A stretch of DNA of 64,000 nt, taken from positions 970,001-1,034,000 of the forward strand of contig NZ_JAAFYS010000001.1 of NCBI RefSeq assembly GCF_012070395.1, in the 5' to 3' direction. The position numbers and the translations under genes are program-made. The DNA is from Pseudoroseicyclus tamaricis (GTDB lineage Bacteria; Pseudomonadota; Alphaproteobacteria; Rhodobacterales; Rhodobacteraceae). This document shows positions 1-8,039 of this stretch, in pieces (position 1 is the stretch's first letter; each line of letters begins with the position of its first letter). The notes under the pieces are model-generated. The model saw nothing but the letters and a program-made list of their open reading frames with translations, was not told the DNA's origin and made no database searches.

Positions 1-94
1 TGACGTTGAGGCTGGCGGCGGCGGCGCGCATGGAGCCGAGGCGGGCCACGGCCTCGAAGGTGGCGAGCAGGCGGAGGGGGGGCAGACGGTCCAT
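1..94 (-). CDS. LysR-family transcriptional regulator, N-terminal fragment
   Basis: Only the first 31 codons lie in the window; the gene runs off the left edge. The reverse-strand ATG at 94-92 opens a protein beginning MDRLPPLRLLATFEAVARLG, followed by an alanine-rich helix and SLNV. This is the usual start of the LysR winged helix-turn-helix, closest in style to the GcvA subgroup. The gene is divergent from the dioxygenase at 212, so by the usual LysR arrangement it probably controls that gene and the aldolase after it. The effector domain is not visible, so the ligand cannot be guessed. Confidence 0.8.
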   Translation of the reverse strand, partial: MDRLPPLRLLATFEAVARLGSMRAAAASLNV

Positions 95-211
95 CGACTT
101 AACCCTGCGCTTAACTCGACTTCAGCGCAATCGGGCTGTTTCGGCGCCGAGCGAGGTGCGAGGTTGCGCGAAAGCCACCATCCGTGCCGCCTAACTTAAG
201 GAGCCAGCCGA
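95..211. promoter_or_regulatory. Divergent promoter region, LysR / dioxygenase
   Basis: These 117 bases separate two divergent starts and must hold both promoters. A good ribosome binding site, AAGGAG, lies at 198-203, eight bases before the ATG at 212. A near-repeat of CTTAAC occurs at about 98-103 and 111-116. I do not see a convincing T-N11-A dyad, so no LysR operator is assigned. Confidence 0.4.
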
Positions 212-1342
212 ATGAACGTCATGCAGGCCGAGGCGCCCGTCGCCGTCGGGGAGACCGGGCTGGAGATCGCCCTTCCCGCCGGGCGCAGCTACTTCAACCA
301 TTACTGGCTGCGGGACAATTGCCCGAGCTCCTTCGATCGCTCCACGCGGGAGCGGAGCTTCGACATCCTCCACCTCGCCGCCCCGCCGCGGCCGGAGACG
401 GCGGAGATCGAGGGCGAGGCGCTGGTGATCCGCTGGGCGGGGGAGGACCACACCTCCCGCTACCCGCTGGCGATGCTGGCGCAGTACGCCGCCCCCACCA
501 AGCGGTCTGACCCGGCGGACATGCCGCGCCGGGCCTGGTACGGCGACCATTACCCCGACATCCCCCGCTTCTCTCAGCCGGAGCTCAAGGCCGACAAGGC
601 GAAGGTGGCGGACTGGCTGGAGGCGCTGATCGTCGAGGGCCTCGCCATCGTCACCGACATGCCCGACAGCGATGCGGGGCTGACGGAGCTTGTCGAGCTG
701 ATGGGGCAGGTGCGGCCCACCTTCTTCGGCCTCTATTTCGACGTGAAGACGCATATCAACCCGACGAACACCGCGTACACAGCCGGTGCACTGGAGCTGC
801 ACACCGACACGCCGGCGGAGGAGACGGCGCCGGGGGTGCAGTTCCTCCACTGCCGCGCCAACACGGTGGAGGGCGGGATGAGCCTCTACGCCGACGGTGT
901 GGCGGTGGCGAACGACTTTCGCGCCCGCGATCCCGAGGGCTTCCGCCTGCTCTCCGAGACGGAAGTGCCGTTCTTCTGCGAGCATGACAGCTACGACATG
1001 CGCTCCCGCCAGACGATCATCGAGCTCGACGAGCATGGCGAGGTCTCGGGGCTCACGCTCAGCCAGCACATGCTCGACATCCTCGATCTGGATCAGCACC
1101 TGCTGGATGACTGGTACCCGGCCTTCTGCCGCTTCGGGAAGATGCTGCAGGAGGAGCGCTACCTGATGCGCTTCACCATGAAGGCCGGGGAGTGCATGGT
1201 GTTCGACAACCACCGGATCGTGCATGGCCGCGCCGCCTATTCCGCCACCTCGGGCGAGCGGTACCTGCGCGGCACCTATTCCGACCGGGCGGAGATGCGC
1301 TCCACCTACCGGGCGCTGGTCAGCGAAGGGCGGTTCAAGTGA
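212..1342 (+). CDS. Gamma-butyrobetaine hydroxylase-like Fe(II)/2-oxoglutarate dioxygenase
   Basis: This 376-residue protein has the BBOX/TMLH layout: an N-terminal GBBH-like domain containing YWLRDNCPSS (31-40), then a TauD-type double-stranded beta helix. The iron ligands are visible as LELHTD (H197, D199) and NHRIVHGR (H338), with R340 placed for 2-oxoglutarate. Family members hydroxylate gamma-butyrobetaine to L-carnitine, or trimethyllysine. The characterised BBOX N-terminal zinc site uses three cysteines after WLRDN plus a histidine; here only C37 and H80 remain, the other two being S and D. The stop overlaps the aldolase start. Because of the altered zinc site and the aldolase partner, the substrate may be another trimethylammonium compound. 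Confidence 0.85.
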   Translation: MNVMQAEAPVAVGETGLEIALPAGRSYFNHYWLRDNCPSSFDRSTRERSFDILHLAAPPRPETAEIEGEALVIRWAGEDHTSRYPLAMLAQYAAPTKRSDPADMPRRAWYGDHYPDIPRFSQPELKADKAKVADWLEALIVEGLAIVTDMPDSDAGLTELVELMGQVRPTFFGLYFDVKTHINPTNTAYTAGALELHTDTPAEETAPGVQFLHCRANTVEGGMSLYADGVAVANDFRARDPEGFRLLSETEVPFFCEHDSYDMRSRQTIIELDEHGEVSGLTLSQHMLDILDLDQHLLDDWYPAFCRFGKMLQEERYLMRFTMKAGECMVFDNHRIVHGRAAYSATSGERYLRGTYSDRAEMRSTYRALVSEGRFK

Positions 1343-2073
1343 AGGACGAGGCGATCAACGAGACGGCGCTGCGGCAGGATCTCGCCGCCGCCTTCCGGCT
1401 CTGCCACCGTTTCGGTTGGTCGGAATCGGTGGGCAACCACTTCTCCGCCGCCGTGAGCGCCGACGGGCGGCGCTTCCTGCTCAACCCGCGCTGGCAGCAC
1501 TTCGCCACCATCCGGGCCAGCGACCTGCTGCTCCTCGACACCGAGGACGAGAGCGTGATGGAGGGGCCGGAGGCGCCCGACCCCTCCGCATGGGCAATCC
1601 ATGGTACGATGCACCGCGAGCTGCCGGAGGCGCGGGTGATCCTGCATTGCCACTCGCCCTATGCGACGGCGCTGGCCTGCCTGAAGGACCCGAGGCTGCT
1701 GCCGCTCGACAACAACACCGCCCGCTTCTGGGGGCGGGTGGGCTATGACCTCGCCTTCGGCGGCATCTCCGACAGCGCCGACGAGGGCCGCCACCTCGCC
1801 GAGGCCATGCGCGGCAACAGCGCGCTGGTGATGGGCAACCACGGGGTGTCCGTGGCTGGGGCGAGCGTGGCCGAGGCGTTCGAGGACCTCTACTTCTTCG
1901 AGAAGGCGGCGCAGACGCAGATCCTCGCAATGTCCACCGGCCAGCCGCTGGCGGTGCTCTCGGACGAGGTGGCCGAGGCGACGGCGGCGGGCTGGGAGGC
2001 TTACCGCGGCATGGGTGCCCGGCACTTCGACTACTTGAAGGAGAGCCTGCCCGACGCATCCTGGCGAGCCTGA
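1339..2073 (+). CDS. Class II aldolase/adducin-family protein
   Basis: The GTG start at 1339 overlaps the dioxygenase stop (GTGA), so the two are translationally coupled; the protein is 244 residues. Class II aldolase features are visible: GNHFSA near the N-terminus, the metal-binding ILHCHSPYATA with its two histidines, the upstream Glu in MHRELPEA, and the later GNHGVSV histidine. Characterised relatives are Zn-dependent aldolases, decarboxylases or epimerases. The pairing suggests it cleaves or rearranges the hydroxylated product of the preceding gene, which is inference. The last 43 bases overlap the 3' end of the convergent EEP gene. Confidence 0.8.
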   Translation: MKDEAINETALRQDLAAAFRLCHRFGWSESVGNHFSAAVSADGRRFLLNPRWQHFATIRASDLLLLDTEDESVMEGPEAPDPSAWAIHGTMHRELPEARVILHCHSPYATALACLKDPRLLPLDNNTARFWGRVGYDLAFGGISDSADEGRHLAEAMRGNSALVMGNHGVSVAGASVAEAFEDLYFFEKAAQTQILAMSTGQPLAVLSDEVAEATAAGWEAYRGMGARHFDYLKESLPDASWRA

Positions 2074-2780
2074 CCGACCTCTCGGGCGAGCGACAGCTCC
2101 GCCGTCAGCGGCAGGTGGTCGGAGGCGAGGCGGCTCTCGGGCGTCGCCACGGCCTTCACCTCCCGGGTGCGGAACTGGCCCGTGTGGGCGATCCGGTCGA
2201 GGGAGAACATCGGCCGCCGCGAATGGTAGGTCGGCGCCTCGGCGAGGATGGTGAAGCGCTTCGCCAGCCGGCCGAGGCCGACGGAGGTGCTGCGCTCGTT
2301 GAAGTCGCCCATCACCAGCGTCGGCAGCTCCTCGGCGGAAGCGGCGAGAATGTCGCCCAGATGAGAGAGCTGCGCTCGCCGCACCACCCGCGCCAGCGCC
2401 AGATGGATGGCGAAGACGCGGAAGCGCCGCCCCTCCTTCGACAGCACCGCCTCGACCAGCCCGCGGGGCTCGAGGCTGCGCAGGTCGTGGTGGCCGCGCT
2501 CTTCCACCTCGATCTCGGGGCTGACCAGGAGAGCATTGCCATGCCAGCCGAGGCTCTCGCGGCCATGGCTGAACTCCACGGGCCGCAGCCCCGTCCGCTG
2601 GAGGATCTCCATCCGGTCGAGCGCCGGGCGGCGGGGGGGCAGGCGCAGGTCGGCCTCCTGCAGGGCGACGACCTCCGCCTTCAGTGCGTCGATGACGCGC
2701 AGGACGCGCCCCGGGTCGCGCCGCCGGTCGGTGCCGAGGGCCTTGCGGATGTTGTAGGTGGCGACGCGCAGCTCTGTCAC
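2031..2780 (-). CDS. Endonuclease/exonuclease/phosphatase (EEP) family protein
   Basis: A 249-residue EEP-fold hydrolase. The order of motifs fits: TYNIRKA (metal-binding Asn), LQEAD (catalytic Glu), a His-rich middle, GDFNE (Asp/Asn) and SDHLPL (Asp-His) near the end. The GTG at 2780 overlaps the stop of the cardiolipin-synthase gene (GTGA), which fixes the start and makes it the distal gene of that operon. No signal peptide is evident. In other bacteria small EEP proteins next to PLD-type cardiolipin synthases are often annotated as phosphodiesterase-like; the natural substrate is unknown. Confidence 0.85.
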   Translation of the reverse strand: MTELRVATYNIRKALGTDRRRDPGRVLRVIDALKAEVVALQEADLRLPPRRPALDRMEILQRTGLRPVEFSHGRESLGWHGNALLVSPEIEVEERGHHDLRSLEPRGLVEAVLSKEGRRFRVFAIHLALARVVRRAQLSHLGDILAASAEELPTLVMGDFNERSTSVGLGRLAKRFTILAEAPTYHSRRPMFSLDRIAHTGQFRTREVKAVATPESRLASDHLPLTAELSLAREVGQARQDASGRLSFK

Positions 2781-4129
2781 AGGAAGGGAGCCCCCAGGCG
2801 GAAGGTGTTCTCGAGCAGGCGGCGGGTCAGGTGCGGGCGGCTCACGCCCTCGCGCGCCTCCGCCATCCGCTCGCCGAACCACAATTCGAGCTCTGACACG
2901 GTCTCCTCGTCGTAGAGGAAGAGCGTTGTCTCGAAGTTGAGCAGCATGGAACGCACGTCGAAATTGGCGGAGCCGACCCAGCCGGCGCCGTCGATCAGGC
3001 CGGCCTTGGCGTGCAGCATCTCGGGGTGGCGCAGGATGCGGGCGCCGCGCCTGTCGAGGTCACGCAGGTAGGCGCCCCGGGCGAAATCGGTGACGCGCTT
3101 GTTGGAGTGCTGCGGCACCAAGAGGCGCACGTCGAGTCCGCGCCGCGCGGCGGTGACGAGCGCCAGCTCGAGGTGCTCGGTCGGCACGAAGTAGGGCGTG
3201 GCGATCCAGACGCGCCTCGTGGCGGCGTGGATGGCCTGCACCAACCCCTCGTGCAGCGCGTCGCCGGGATCATCCGGCCCCGTCGGCACCAGCTGCAGCA
3301 CCGCGTCGCCGGCGGGGGCGCGGCTGTCGGGCAGGTCGGTGGCGCGGGCGCCGCCGGTCACGTCCCAGTCGCTGTGGAAGACATCCCAGAGGTGCTGCAC
3401 GACCGGCCCCTCGAGCCGCATGCCGAGATCCGTCCAGCCGCCGGGGGAGAAGTAATCGTCCCCCACGTTGCGCCCGCCCGTCCAGGCGCGGCGGCCGTCG
3501 GCGATGGCGAGTTTGCGGTGGTTGCGCAGGTTCAGGTGCCCGTTGTCCGGCGGGTGCAGGAAGGGCGAGAACCAGCGCAGCTCACCGCCCGCCTCCCGGT
3601 AGGCCGCCAGCGCCTTGCGGGGCGGGAAGAGGGAGCCGAGCCGGTCGAGCACCAGCCGCACGTGCACCCCCTCGCGCGCCTTGTCCGCCAGGAGGTGCAG
3701 GAAGCGGCGGCCGCTGTCGTCGCGGTCGACGATGTAGAGACAGATGTCGAGGCTGTGGTGGGCGGAGGCGATGACCTCCTCCAGCGCCGCCTGCGCCTCC
3801 TGCGGGGTGGCGTTGAGCCGCACCACATTGCCGCGCACCGCCGGCGGCGCGCCGAGGCGGCGGAACGTCTCCGCCAGCGGCGGTGCATCCACCGCCATCT
3901 CCTCCTTCTGCGGCCCGGTGAAGGAGAGCGGCGGGAAGCGCGTGCCCTGCTTGCGCACGCCGAGCGCGAGGAAGACGGGCACGGCGAGGTAGGGCACCAG
4001 CATGATGAAGAAAATCCACGCCACCGCGGATTGCGGGGTGCGCCGCTGCTGCAGGATGAACACCACGCAGACCGCCGCCGCCACGATGCCGGCGACGACG
4101 AGGAAATGGTCATGGAGGAGGGTCAGCAC
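2777..4129 (-). CDS. Cardiolipin synthase-type phospholipase D protein
   Basis: With the GTG start at 4129 the protein has 450 residues. Two N-terminal membrane segments (about 8-26 and 35-57) precede two PLD half-domains. Both HKD motifs are intact: NHRKLAIADG (H204, K206, D211) and LHAKAGLID (H373, K375, D380). This is the layout of bacterial ClsA-type enzymes, which condense two phosphatidylglycerol molecules into cardiolipin at the inner membrane. The open frame extends upstream into the channel gene but without membrane-protein character, so the GTG is preferred; its ribosome site is weak. It is coupled to the EEP gene. Confidence 0.87.
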   Translation of the reverse strand: MLTLLHDHFLVVAGIVAAAVCVVFILQQRRTPQSAVAWIFFIMLVPYLAVPVFLALGVRKQGTRFPPLSFTGPQKEEMAVDAPPLAETFRRLGAPPAVRGNVVRLNATPQEAQAALEEVIASAHHSLDICLYIVDRDDSGRRFLHLLADKAREGVHVRLVLDRLGSLFPPRKALAAYREAGGELRWFSPFLHPPDNGHLNLRNHRKLAIADGRRAWTGGRNVGDDYFSPGGWTDLGMRLEGPVVQHLWDVFHSDWDVTGGARATDLPDSRAPAGDAVLQLVPTGPDDPGDALHEGLVQAIHAATRRVWIATPYFVPTEHLELALVTAARRGLDVRLLVPQHSNKRVTDFARGAYLRDLDRRGARILRHPEMLHAKAGLIDGAGWVGSANFDVRSMLLNFETTLFLYDEETVSELELWFGERMAEAREGVSRPHLTRRLLENTFRLGAPFL

Positions 4130-4235
4130 GCCCCGGCCACCGTCATCTGTCCTGTCCCTGTTCTGCCCGCGCGGCGGTTGTCTCGCCCAGGGGCTTTCTC
4201 CCAGAGGTGGAGCATATGCCCCGCCCGGCAACCCC

Positions 4236-5009
4236 TCACTGACGCTCCCCCAGCCGCGCCTCGATCGCCTCCAGCCGCGCGAGGACCTGGGTGCGGTAAT
4301 CGTCGGTCGCTGCCGTCGTCTCCTGCGTATGGGCATCCTGCATGGAGTTGACGATGAGGCCGACGACGAGGTTCATCACCGCGAAGGTGGTGACGAGGAT
4401 GAAGGGCACGAAGAAGAGCCACGCTTGCGGATGCACCTCCATCACCGGGCGGACGATGCCCATCGACCAGCTCTCCAGCGTCATGATCTGGAAGAGCGAG
4501 TAGGCCGAGGCACCGAGGGTGCCGAACCACTCGGGGAAGGTCGGCGCGAAGAGGCGCGTGGCCATGACCGAGGCGATGTAGAAGATCACCCCCATCAGCA
4601 GGAAGACAGAGCCCATGCCCGGCAGGGCGGAGAGGAAGCCCTCCACCACCCGGCGCAGCGTCGGCGCGACGGAGACGACGCGCAAGAGCCGCAGGATGCG
4701 CAGGGCCCGCAGGACGGCGAAGCCGTGGCTGGCGGGGACGAGCGACATGCCGACGATGACGAAGTCGAAGATGTTCCAGCCGCTGCGCCAGAAGCTCCGG
4801 CCCCGGGCGATGAGCTTGGCCGCCAGCTCGGCGACGAAGAAGGCGAGGCACATCCAGTCGAGCAGGATGATCAGCGGCCCGGCGACGGACATGACGCGCC
4901 CCGACGTCTCCAGCCCAAGTATCACGGCATTGAAGAGGATCACCGCCATGATCACCCGCCCCGTCGCGGGGTGGTCGAGAAGGCGGGCGAGGCGCTGGCG
5001 GATGGACAT
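4236..5009 (-). CDS. Bacterial voltage-gated sodium channel (BacNav/NaChBac family)
   Basis: A 257-residue single-repeat channel. Segment S4 carries arginines at every third position (R101, R104, R107, R110 in RALRILRLLR). The pore helix and filter read TLESWSMGIVRP (T167-E169-S170-W171), matching the sodium-selective filter of NavAb/NaChBac as I remember it. S6 (FVPFILVTTFAVMNLVVG) is followed by a short helix ending LARLEAIEARLGERQ, suitable for the tetrameric coiled coil. The ATG at 5009 has GGGAGC upstream. Family members are homotetrameric inner-membrane Na+ channels linked to motility and pH or osmotic responses. It lies 106 bp upstream of the cardiolipin synthase gene and probably shares its transcript. 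Confidence 0.92.
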   Translation of the reverse strand: MSIRQRLARLLDHPATGRVIMAVILFNAVILGLETSGRVMSVAGPLIILLDWMCLAFFVAELAAKLIARGRSFWRSGWNIFDFVIVGMSLVPASHGFAVLRALRILRLLRVVSVAPTLRRVVEGFLSALPGMGSVFLLMGVIFYIASVMATRLFAPTFPEWFGTLGASAYSLFQIMTLESWSMGIVRPVMEVHPQAWLFFVPFILVTTFAVMNLVVGLIVNSMQDAHTQETTAATDDYRTQVLARLEAIEARLGERQ

Positions 5010-5133
5010 GGGGGCTCCCGTTGCGGCGTGTCCCCCTGATGTGGGCAAGCGGACGGATTCGCCAAGGGGGGCGCTGCGGCAAAGGGGGGCGCGCGGCGGT
5101 CAGGAAGGGCGGAGGGGCGGCGCGGCCGGGCGC

Positions 5134-5177
5134 CGGAATTCGCGCGAATTCCGTGCACGAAAATCGCGCGATTTTCG
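5134..5177. repeat. Paired palindrome element, copy 1
   Basis: Two perfect palindromes sit side by side: CGGAATTCGCGCGAATTCCG (5134-5153) and CGAAAATCGCGCGATTTTCG (5158-5177). They share the self-complementary link GTGCAC (5153-5158). Both have a TCGCGCGA core and AT arms. The element follows the methyltransferase stop on the minus strand and could act as a transcript end or REP-like site. A second copy with different but still self-complementary arms is at 49368-49413. Confidence 0.85.
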
Positions 5178-5203
5178 TCTCCCCCGGTGGAGAGGGAGAG
5201 GGC

Positions 5204-5974
5204 CTAGCTCAGCCGGGCGCGGATATGCGTCGGGCGGTGCTCGCCGCTCTCCAGCACCGGCACCATCTTCTCCCAGATCTCGGCGTTCTTCGTCACGAAG
5301 TCTGGCCCCAGCCGGGCGGCGACCTCCTCGGCCCACGGCCCCCGGAAGCGCGCCAGCTCTTCGCGCGCGACGCCGAGGTACCACGGGTTGCGGTCACGCA
5401 CCTCCACGCCGGTGAATCCCGCCGCAGCGCAGGCGTCGCGGTAGCGGGCGGGGGAGGCCATGCCGAAGTCGAGGTCCTCGGCGGCCATGTAGTCCTTCAT
5501 CGCCGCCGAGGGTTCGTCGTCATGGCCGATCAGCCAGTCGGAGGCGAGGAAGCGGCCGCCGGGCTTCAGCACCCGCGCCACCTCCGCCATCAGCGCATGC
5601 TTGTCGGGGATGTGGACGATGGAATCCTTGGAGAAGACGACATCGAACGTCCCCGGAGGGAAGGGCAGGGGGCCGGGGGCGACCTTGATGAGGCCGATCC
5701 GGCTGTCCAGCCCCGCCTCCCCCACCAGCGCCCGGGCGCGGGAGAGGACGCCGTCCTCCACGTCGATCCCCGTCACGAAGCCGGCGCCGTGGTCCCGCAC
5801 CAGTGCCAGATCGATGCCGCCGGCGCCGCAGCCGATGTCGAGGACGGAGGCGCCGGCGATGCTCTCCCCCTCCAGCACACGCGCCACCTCCTCCGGCCCG
5901 CCGGGGGAGAGGAAGCCGGTGCCCCAGAGGCTCTCCAGCAGGTCGATGAGGGCGGCGTGGTAGAGGTCGTCCAT
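5204..5974 (-). CDS. SAM-dependent N-methyltransferase, PEAMT-like
   Basis: A 256-residue class I methyltransferase. Motif I is VLDIGCGAGG; the acidic end of strand 2 is TGIDVEDG; motif post-I gives DVVFSKDSIVHIPDK, which resembles the YSRDxIxHIxDK signature of phosphoethanolamine N-methyltransferases; then LKPGGRFLASDW. No membrane segment is seen. It is the last gene of the Rieske/Pot operon, 18 bases after the small protein gene, with GGAGAC before the ATG at 5974. A methylating enzyme ending an operon with predicted demethylases is notable; the acceptor is unknown, and arsenite- or glycine-type acceptors are not excluded. Confidence 0.75.
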   Translation of the reverse strand: MDDLYHAALIDLLESLWGTGFLSPGGPEEVARVLEGESIAGASVLDIGCGAGGIDLALVRDHGAGFVTGIDVEDGVLSRARALVGEAGLDSRIGLIKVAPGPLPFPPGTFDVVFSKDSIVHIPDKHALMAEVARVLKPGGRFLASDWLIGHDDEPSAAMKDYMAAEDLDFGMASPARYRDACAAAGFTGVEVRDRNPWYLGVAREELARFRGPWAEEVAARLGPDFVTKNAEIWEKMVPVLESGEHRPTHIRARLS

Positions 5975-5992
5975 GGGGGTCTCCTGTCTGGG

Positions 5993-6232
5993 TCAGGGGC
6001 CGGAAGCTGGCGCCGGGCGCGGCTCGGCGTCGAGGAGCTGGGCGGGGTCGTCGCCGTCTCGCGGGGAGAGGACGCGGTAGACCTCCAGCGCCCTGTGGCT
6101 GAGCTCGCCCCGCGCGTGAAACCACATCGCCGCCGCGTAGCGCTCGCGGCCGGAGCCCGGGCGGCCGAGTGGCAGGTGCAGGAGGCGGAGCATCTCCTCC
6201 CGCGAGGGCTCGGGCTGCGCGGCGACGCTCAC
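5993..6232 (-). CDS. Small conserved-looking protein of the Pot/Rieske operon
   Basis: A 79-residue protein of unknown function. The GTG at 6232 overlaps the PotC stop (GTGA), which supports it as a real, coupled gene. The middle part (SREEMLRLLHLPLGR, then YAAAMWFHARGELS and HRALEVYRVLSP) looks helical; the C-terminal 20 residues are proline-rich and low in complexity. There is no signal peptide or membrane helix. Its place between PotC and the methyltransferase suggests an accessory role in the operon, but I do not recognise the family. Confidence 0.6.
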   Translation of the reverse strand: MSVAAQPEPSREEMLRLLHLPLGRPGSGRERYAAAMWFHARGELSHRALEVYRVLSPRDGDDPAQLLDAEPRPAPASGP

Positions 6233-7068
6233 CGGTTCTCCTGGTAGGCCATGGCCTCGTCCTTCTGCCGCCGCTTCTCGGCGCGGTTGAGGAGCAGCCC
6301 GGCGACGACCACGCCGAGGCCGACGATGCACACGGTGATCGTCGCCAGCGCGTTGATGTCAGGCGTCACGCCCAGCTTGACCTTCGACCAGATGAGGATC
6401 GGCAGCGTCGTGTTGCCCGGCCCGGTGGTGAAGTTGGTGATCACCACGTCATCGAGAGAGATGGTGAAGGCCAGCAGCCACCCGGCGAGGATGGCGGGGG
6501 AGATGACGGGCAGCGTCACGTCCCACATCACCTGCCAGGGGCGGGAGCCGAGATCGACGGCGGCCTCCTCGATGTCGCGGTCCATCGACAGCAGCCGCGC
6601 CCGGATGATCGTGGCCACGAAGACGAGGGAGAAGGTGATGTGCGCGATGGTGATGGTGGAGAAGCCGCGCCGCTGCGGCCAGCCGATCCATTGCGCCATC
6701 AGGATGAAGAGCATCAGCGAGGCGATGCCGGTGATGACCTCCGGCATGACCAGCGGCGCCGTCACCAGCCCAGAGAAGAGCGTCCGCCCGCGGAAGCGCT
6801 TCACCCGCGCCAGCGCGAAGCCGGCCAGCGTGCCGAGGACGGTGGCGGCGGTGGCGGAGACGACGGCGATCTTCAGCGACAGGATGGCCGCCTCCAGCAC
6901 CTGCTCGTTCTGGAAGAGCTCCCCGTACCACTTGGTCGACCAGCCGCCCCAGACGGTGGCGAGCCGGCTGGCGTTGAAGGAATAGACGATCATCGATAGG
7001 ATCGGCACGTAGAAGAAGGCCAGCCCGAAGACGACCATCGTGTAGAGGAACCAGGGGCGGTGTTTCAT
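6229..7068 (-). CDS. potC: Polyamine-type ABC transporter permease (PotC-like)
   Basis: A 279-residue inner-membrane permease with about six helices, beginning MKHRPWFLYTMVVFGLAFFY. The cytoplasmic EAA-type loop reads EEAAVDLGSRPWQVMWDVTLP, the contact with the ATPase. Its length and N-terminus fit PotC. The ATG overlaps the PotB stop (ATGA), and its own stop overlaps the next gene. It forms the translocation pore with the PotB-like protein. The substrate is probably not a common polyamine, given the Rieske, GcvT and FAD genes in the same transcript. Confidence 0.88.
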   Translation of the reverse strand: MKHRPWFLYTMVVFGLAFFYVPILSMIVYSFNASRLATVWGGWSTKWYGELFQNEQVLEAAILSLKIAVVSATAATVLGTLAGFALARVKRFRGRTLFSGLVTAPLVMPEVITGIASLMLFILMAQWIGWPQRRGFSTITIAHITFSLVFVATIIRARLLSMDRDIEEAAVDLGSRPWQVMWDVTLPVISPAILAGWLLAFTISLDDVVITNFTTGPGNTTLPILIWSKVKLGVTPDINALATITVCIVGLGVVVAGLLLNRAEKRRQKDEAMAYQENR

Positions 7069-8036
7069 CCCTCCTGCTCCCTTGCGCGGGCCTTGTCCTC
7101 CGCCCGCTGCTCCGCCCAGGTGTAGACCATGAGGGGCACGACCAGCAGGAAGAGCAGCGCCACGGCGACGGTGGAGGCCATGGGCCAGTCGCGGGCATAG
7201 GCGAACTCGTCGTTGATCACCGCGCCGATCATGGGGCGCGAGGCGCTGCCCACGAGGTTGGGGATGATGAACTCCCCGCAGGCGGGGATGAAGACGAGCA
7301 TCCCGCCGGCGATGATGCCGGGCACCGACTGGGGCAGTGTGATGTCCCAGAAGACGCGCATGGGGCGGGAGCCGAGATCCATCGCCGCTTCGTCCAGCGT
7401 CAGGTCGAGCCTTTCGAGGTTCGCGTAGAGCGGCAGGATCATGAAGGGCAGGTAGGAGTAGATGGTGACGAGGATGACGGCGGCGTTGGTGTTCATGAGC
7501 GGCACGTAGGCCAGCTCCCACGCCTGCGGGACGAGGCCGTTCCAGACGGCGGTGAGCATCTCGTTGAACCACGAATTGGTGCCCATCAGCCCGATCCACG
7601 CGTAGACGCGCAGCAGGAACGACGTCCAGAACGGCAGGATCACCAGCATCAGCAGGATCGAGCGCCACGAGCGGGAGGCGCGGGCGATGCCGAGCGCGAT
7701 CGGGTAGCCGATGACGAGGCAGAGCGCCGTCGCCGCCACCGCGTTGACCAGCGAGGTCAGGTAGGCGCGGATGTAGAGGCTGTCGGTGAAGAGCCGCTCG
7801 TAATGCGACCAGTTGAGCAGGGGATTCTCGCCGCCGAAGCCGAAGGGCGGCGCCGTCGGCGTGCGGGTGGCGACGCTCATCGCGAAGATGATGAGGAAGG
7901 GCACGAGGAACCACGCGACGAGCCAGATGTAGGGGATGGCGATGATCCCCTGCATGTAGCCCTGCCGGTGGAACCAGCGGCCGAGACGGCGGCGGCGGCT
8001 CGCCTCGTCCTCCAGCGGGTCGGTGATCGCGGCCAT
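7065..8036 (-). CDS. potB: Polyamine-type ABC transporter permease (PotB-like)
   Basis: A 323-residue permease. After a basic cytoplasmic tail (RRRRLGRWFHRQ) come six predicted helices; the second PotB landmark WSHYERLFTDSLYIRAYLTS precedes the core BPD_transp domain. The EAA loop is DEAAMDLGSRPMRVFWDITLP. It lies three bases after the PotA-like ATPase gene and is coupled to PotC by an ATGA overlap. Partner of PotC in the inner membrane. Confidence 0.88.
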   Translation of the reverse strand: MAAITDPLEDEASRRRRLGRWFHRQGYMQGIIAIPYIWLVAWFLVPFLIIFAMSVATRTPTAPPFGFGGENPLLNWSHYERLFTDSLYIRAYLTSLVNAVAATALCLVIGYPIALGIARASRSWRSILLMLVILPFWTSFLLRVYAWIGLMGTNSWFNEMLTAVWNGLVPQAWELAYVPLMNTNAAVILVTIYSYLPFMILPLYANLERLDLTLDEAAMDLGSRPMRVFWDITLPQSVPGIIAGGMLVFIPACGEFIIPNLVGSASRPMIGAVINDEFAYARDWPMASTVAVALLFLLVVPLMVYTWAEQRAEDKARAREQEG

Positions 8037-8039
8037 CGG

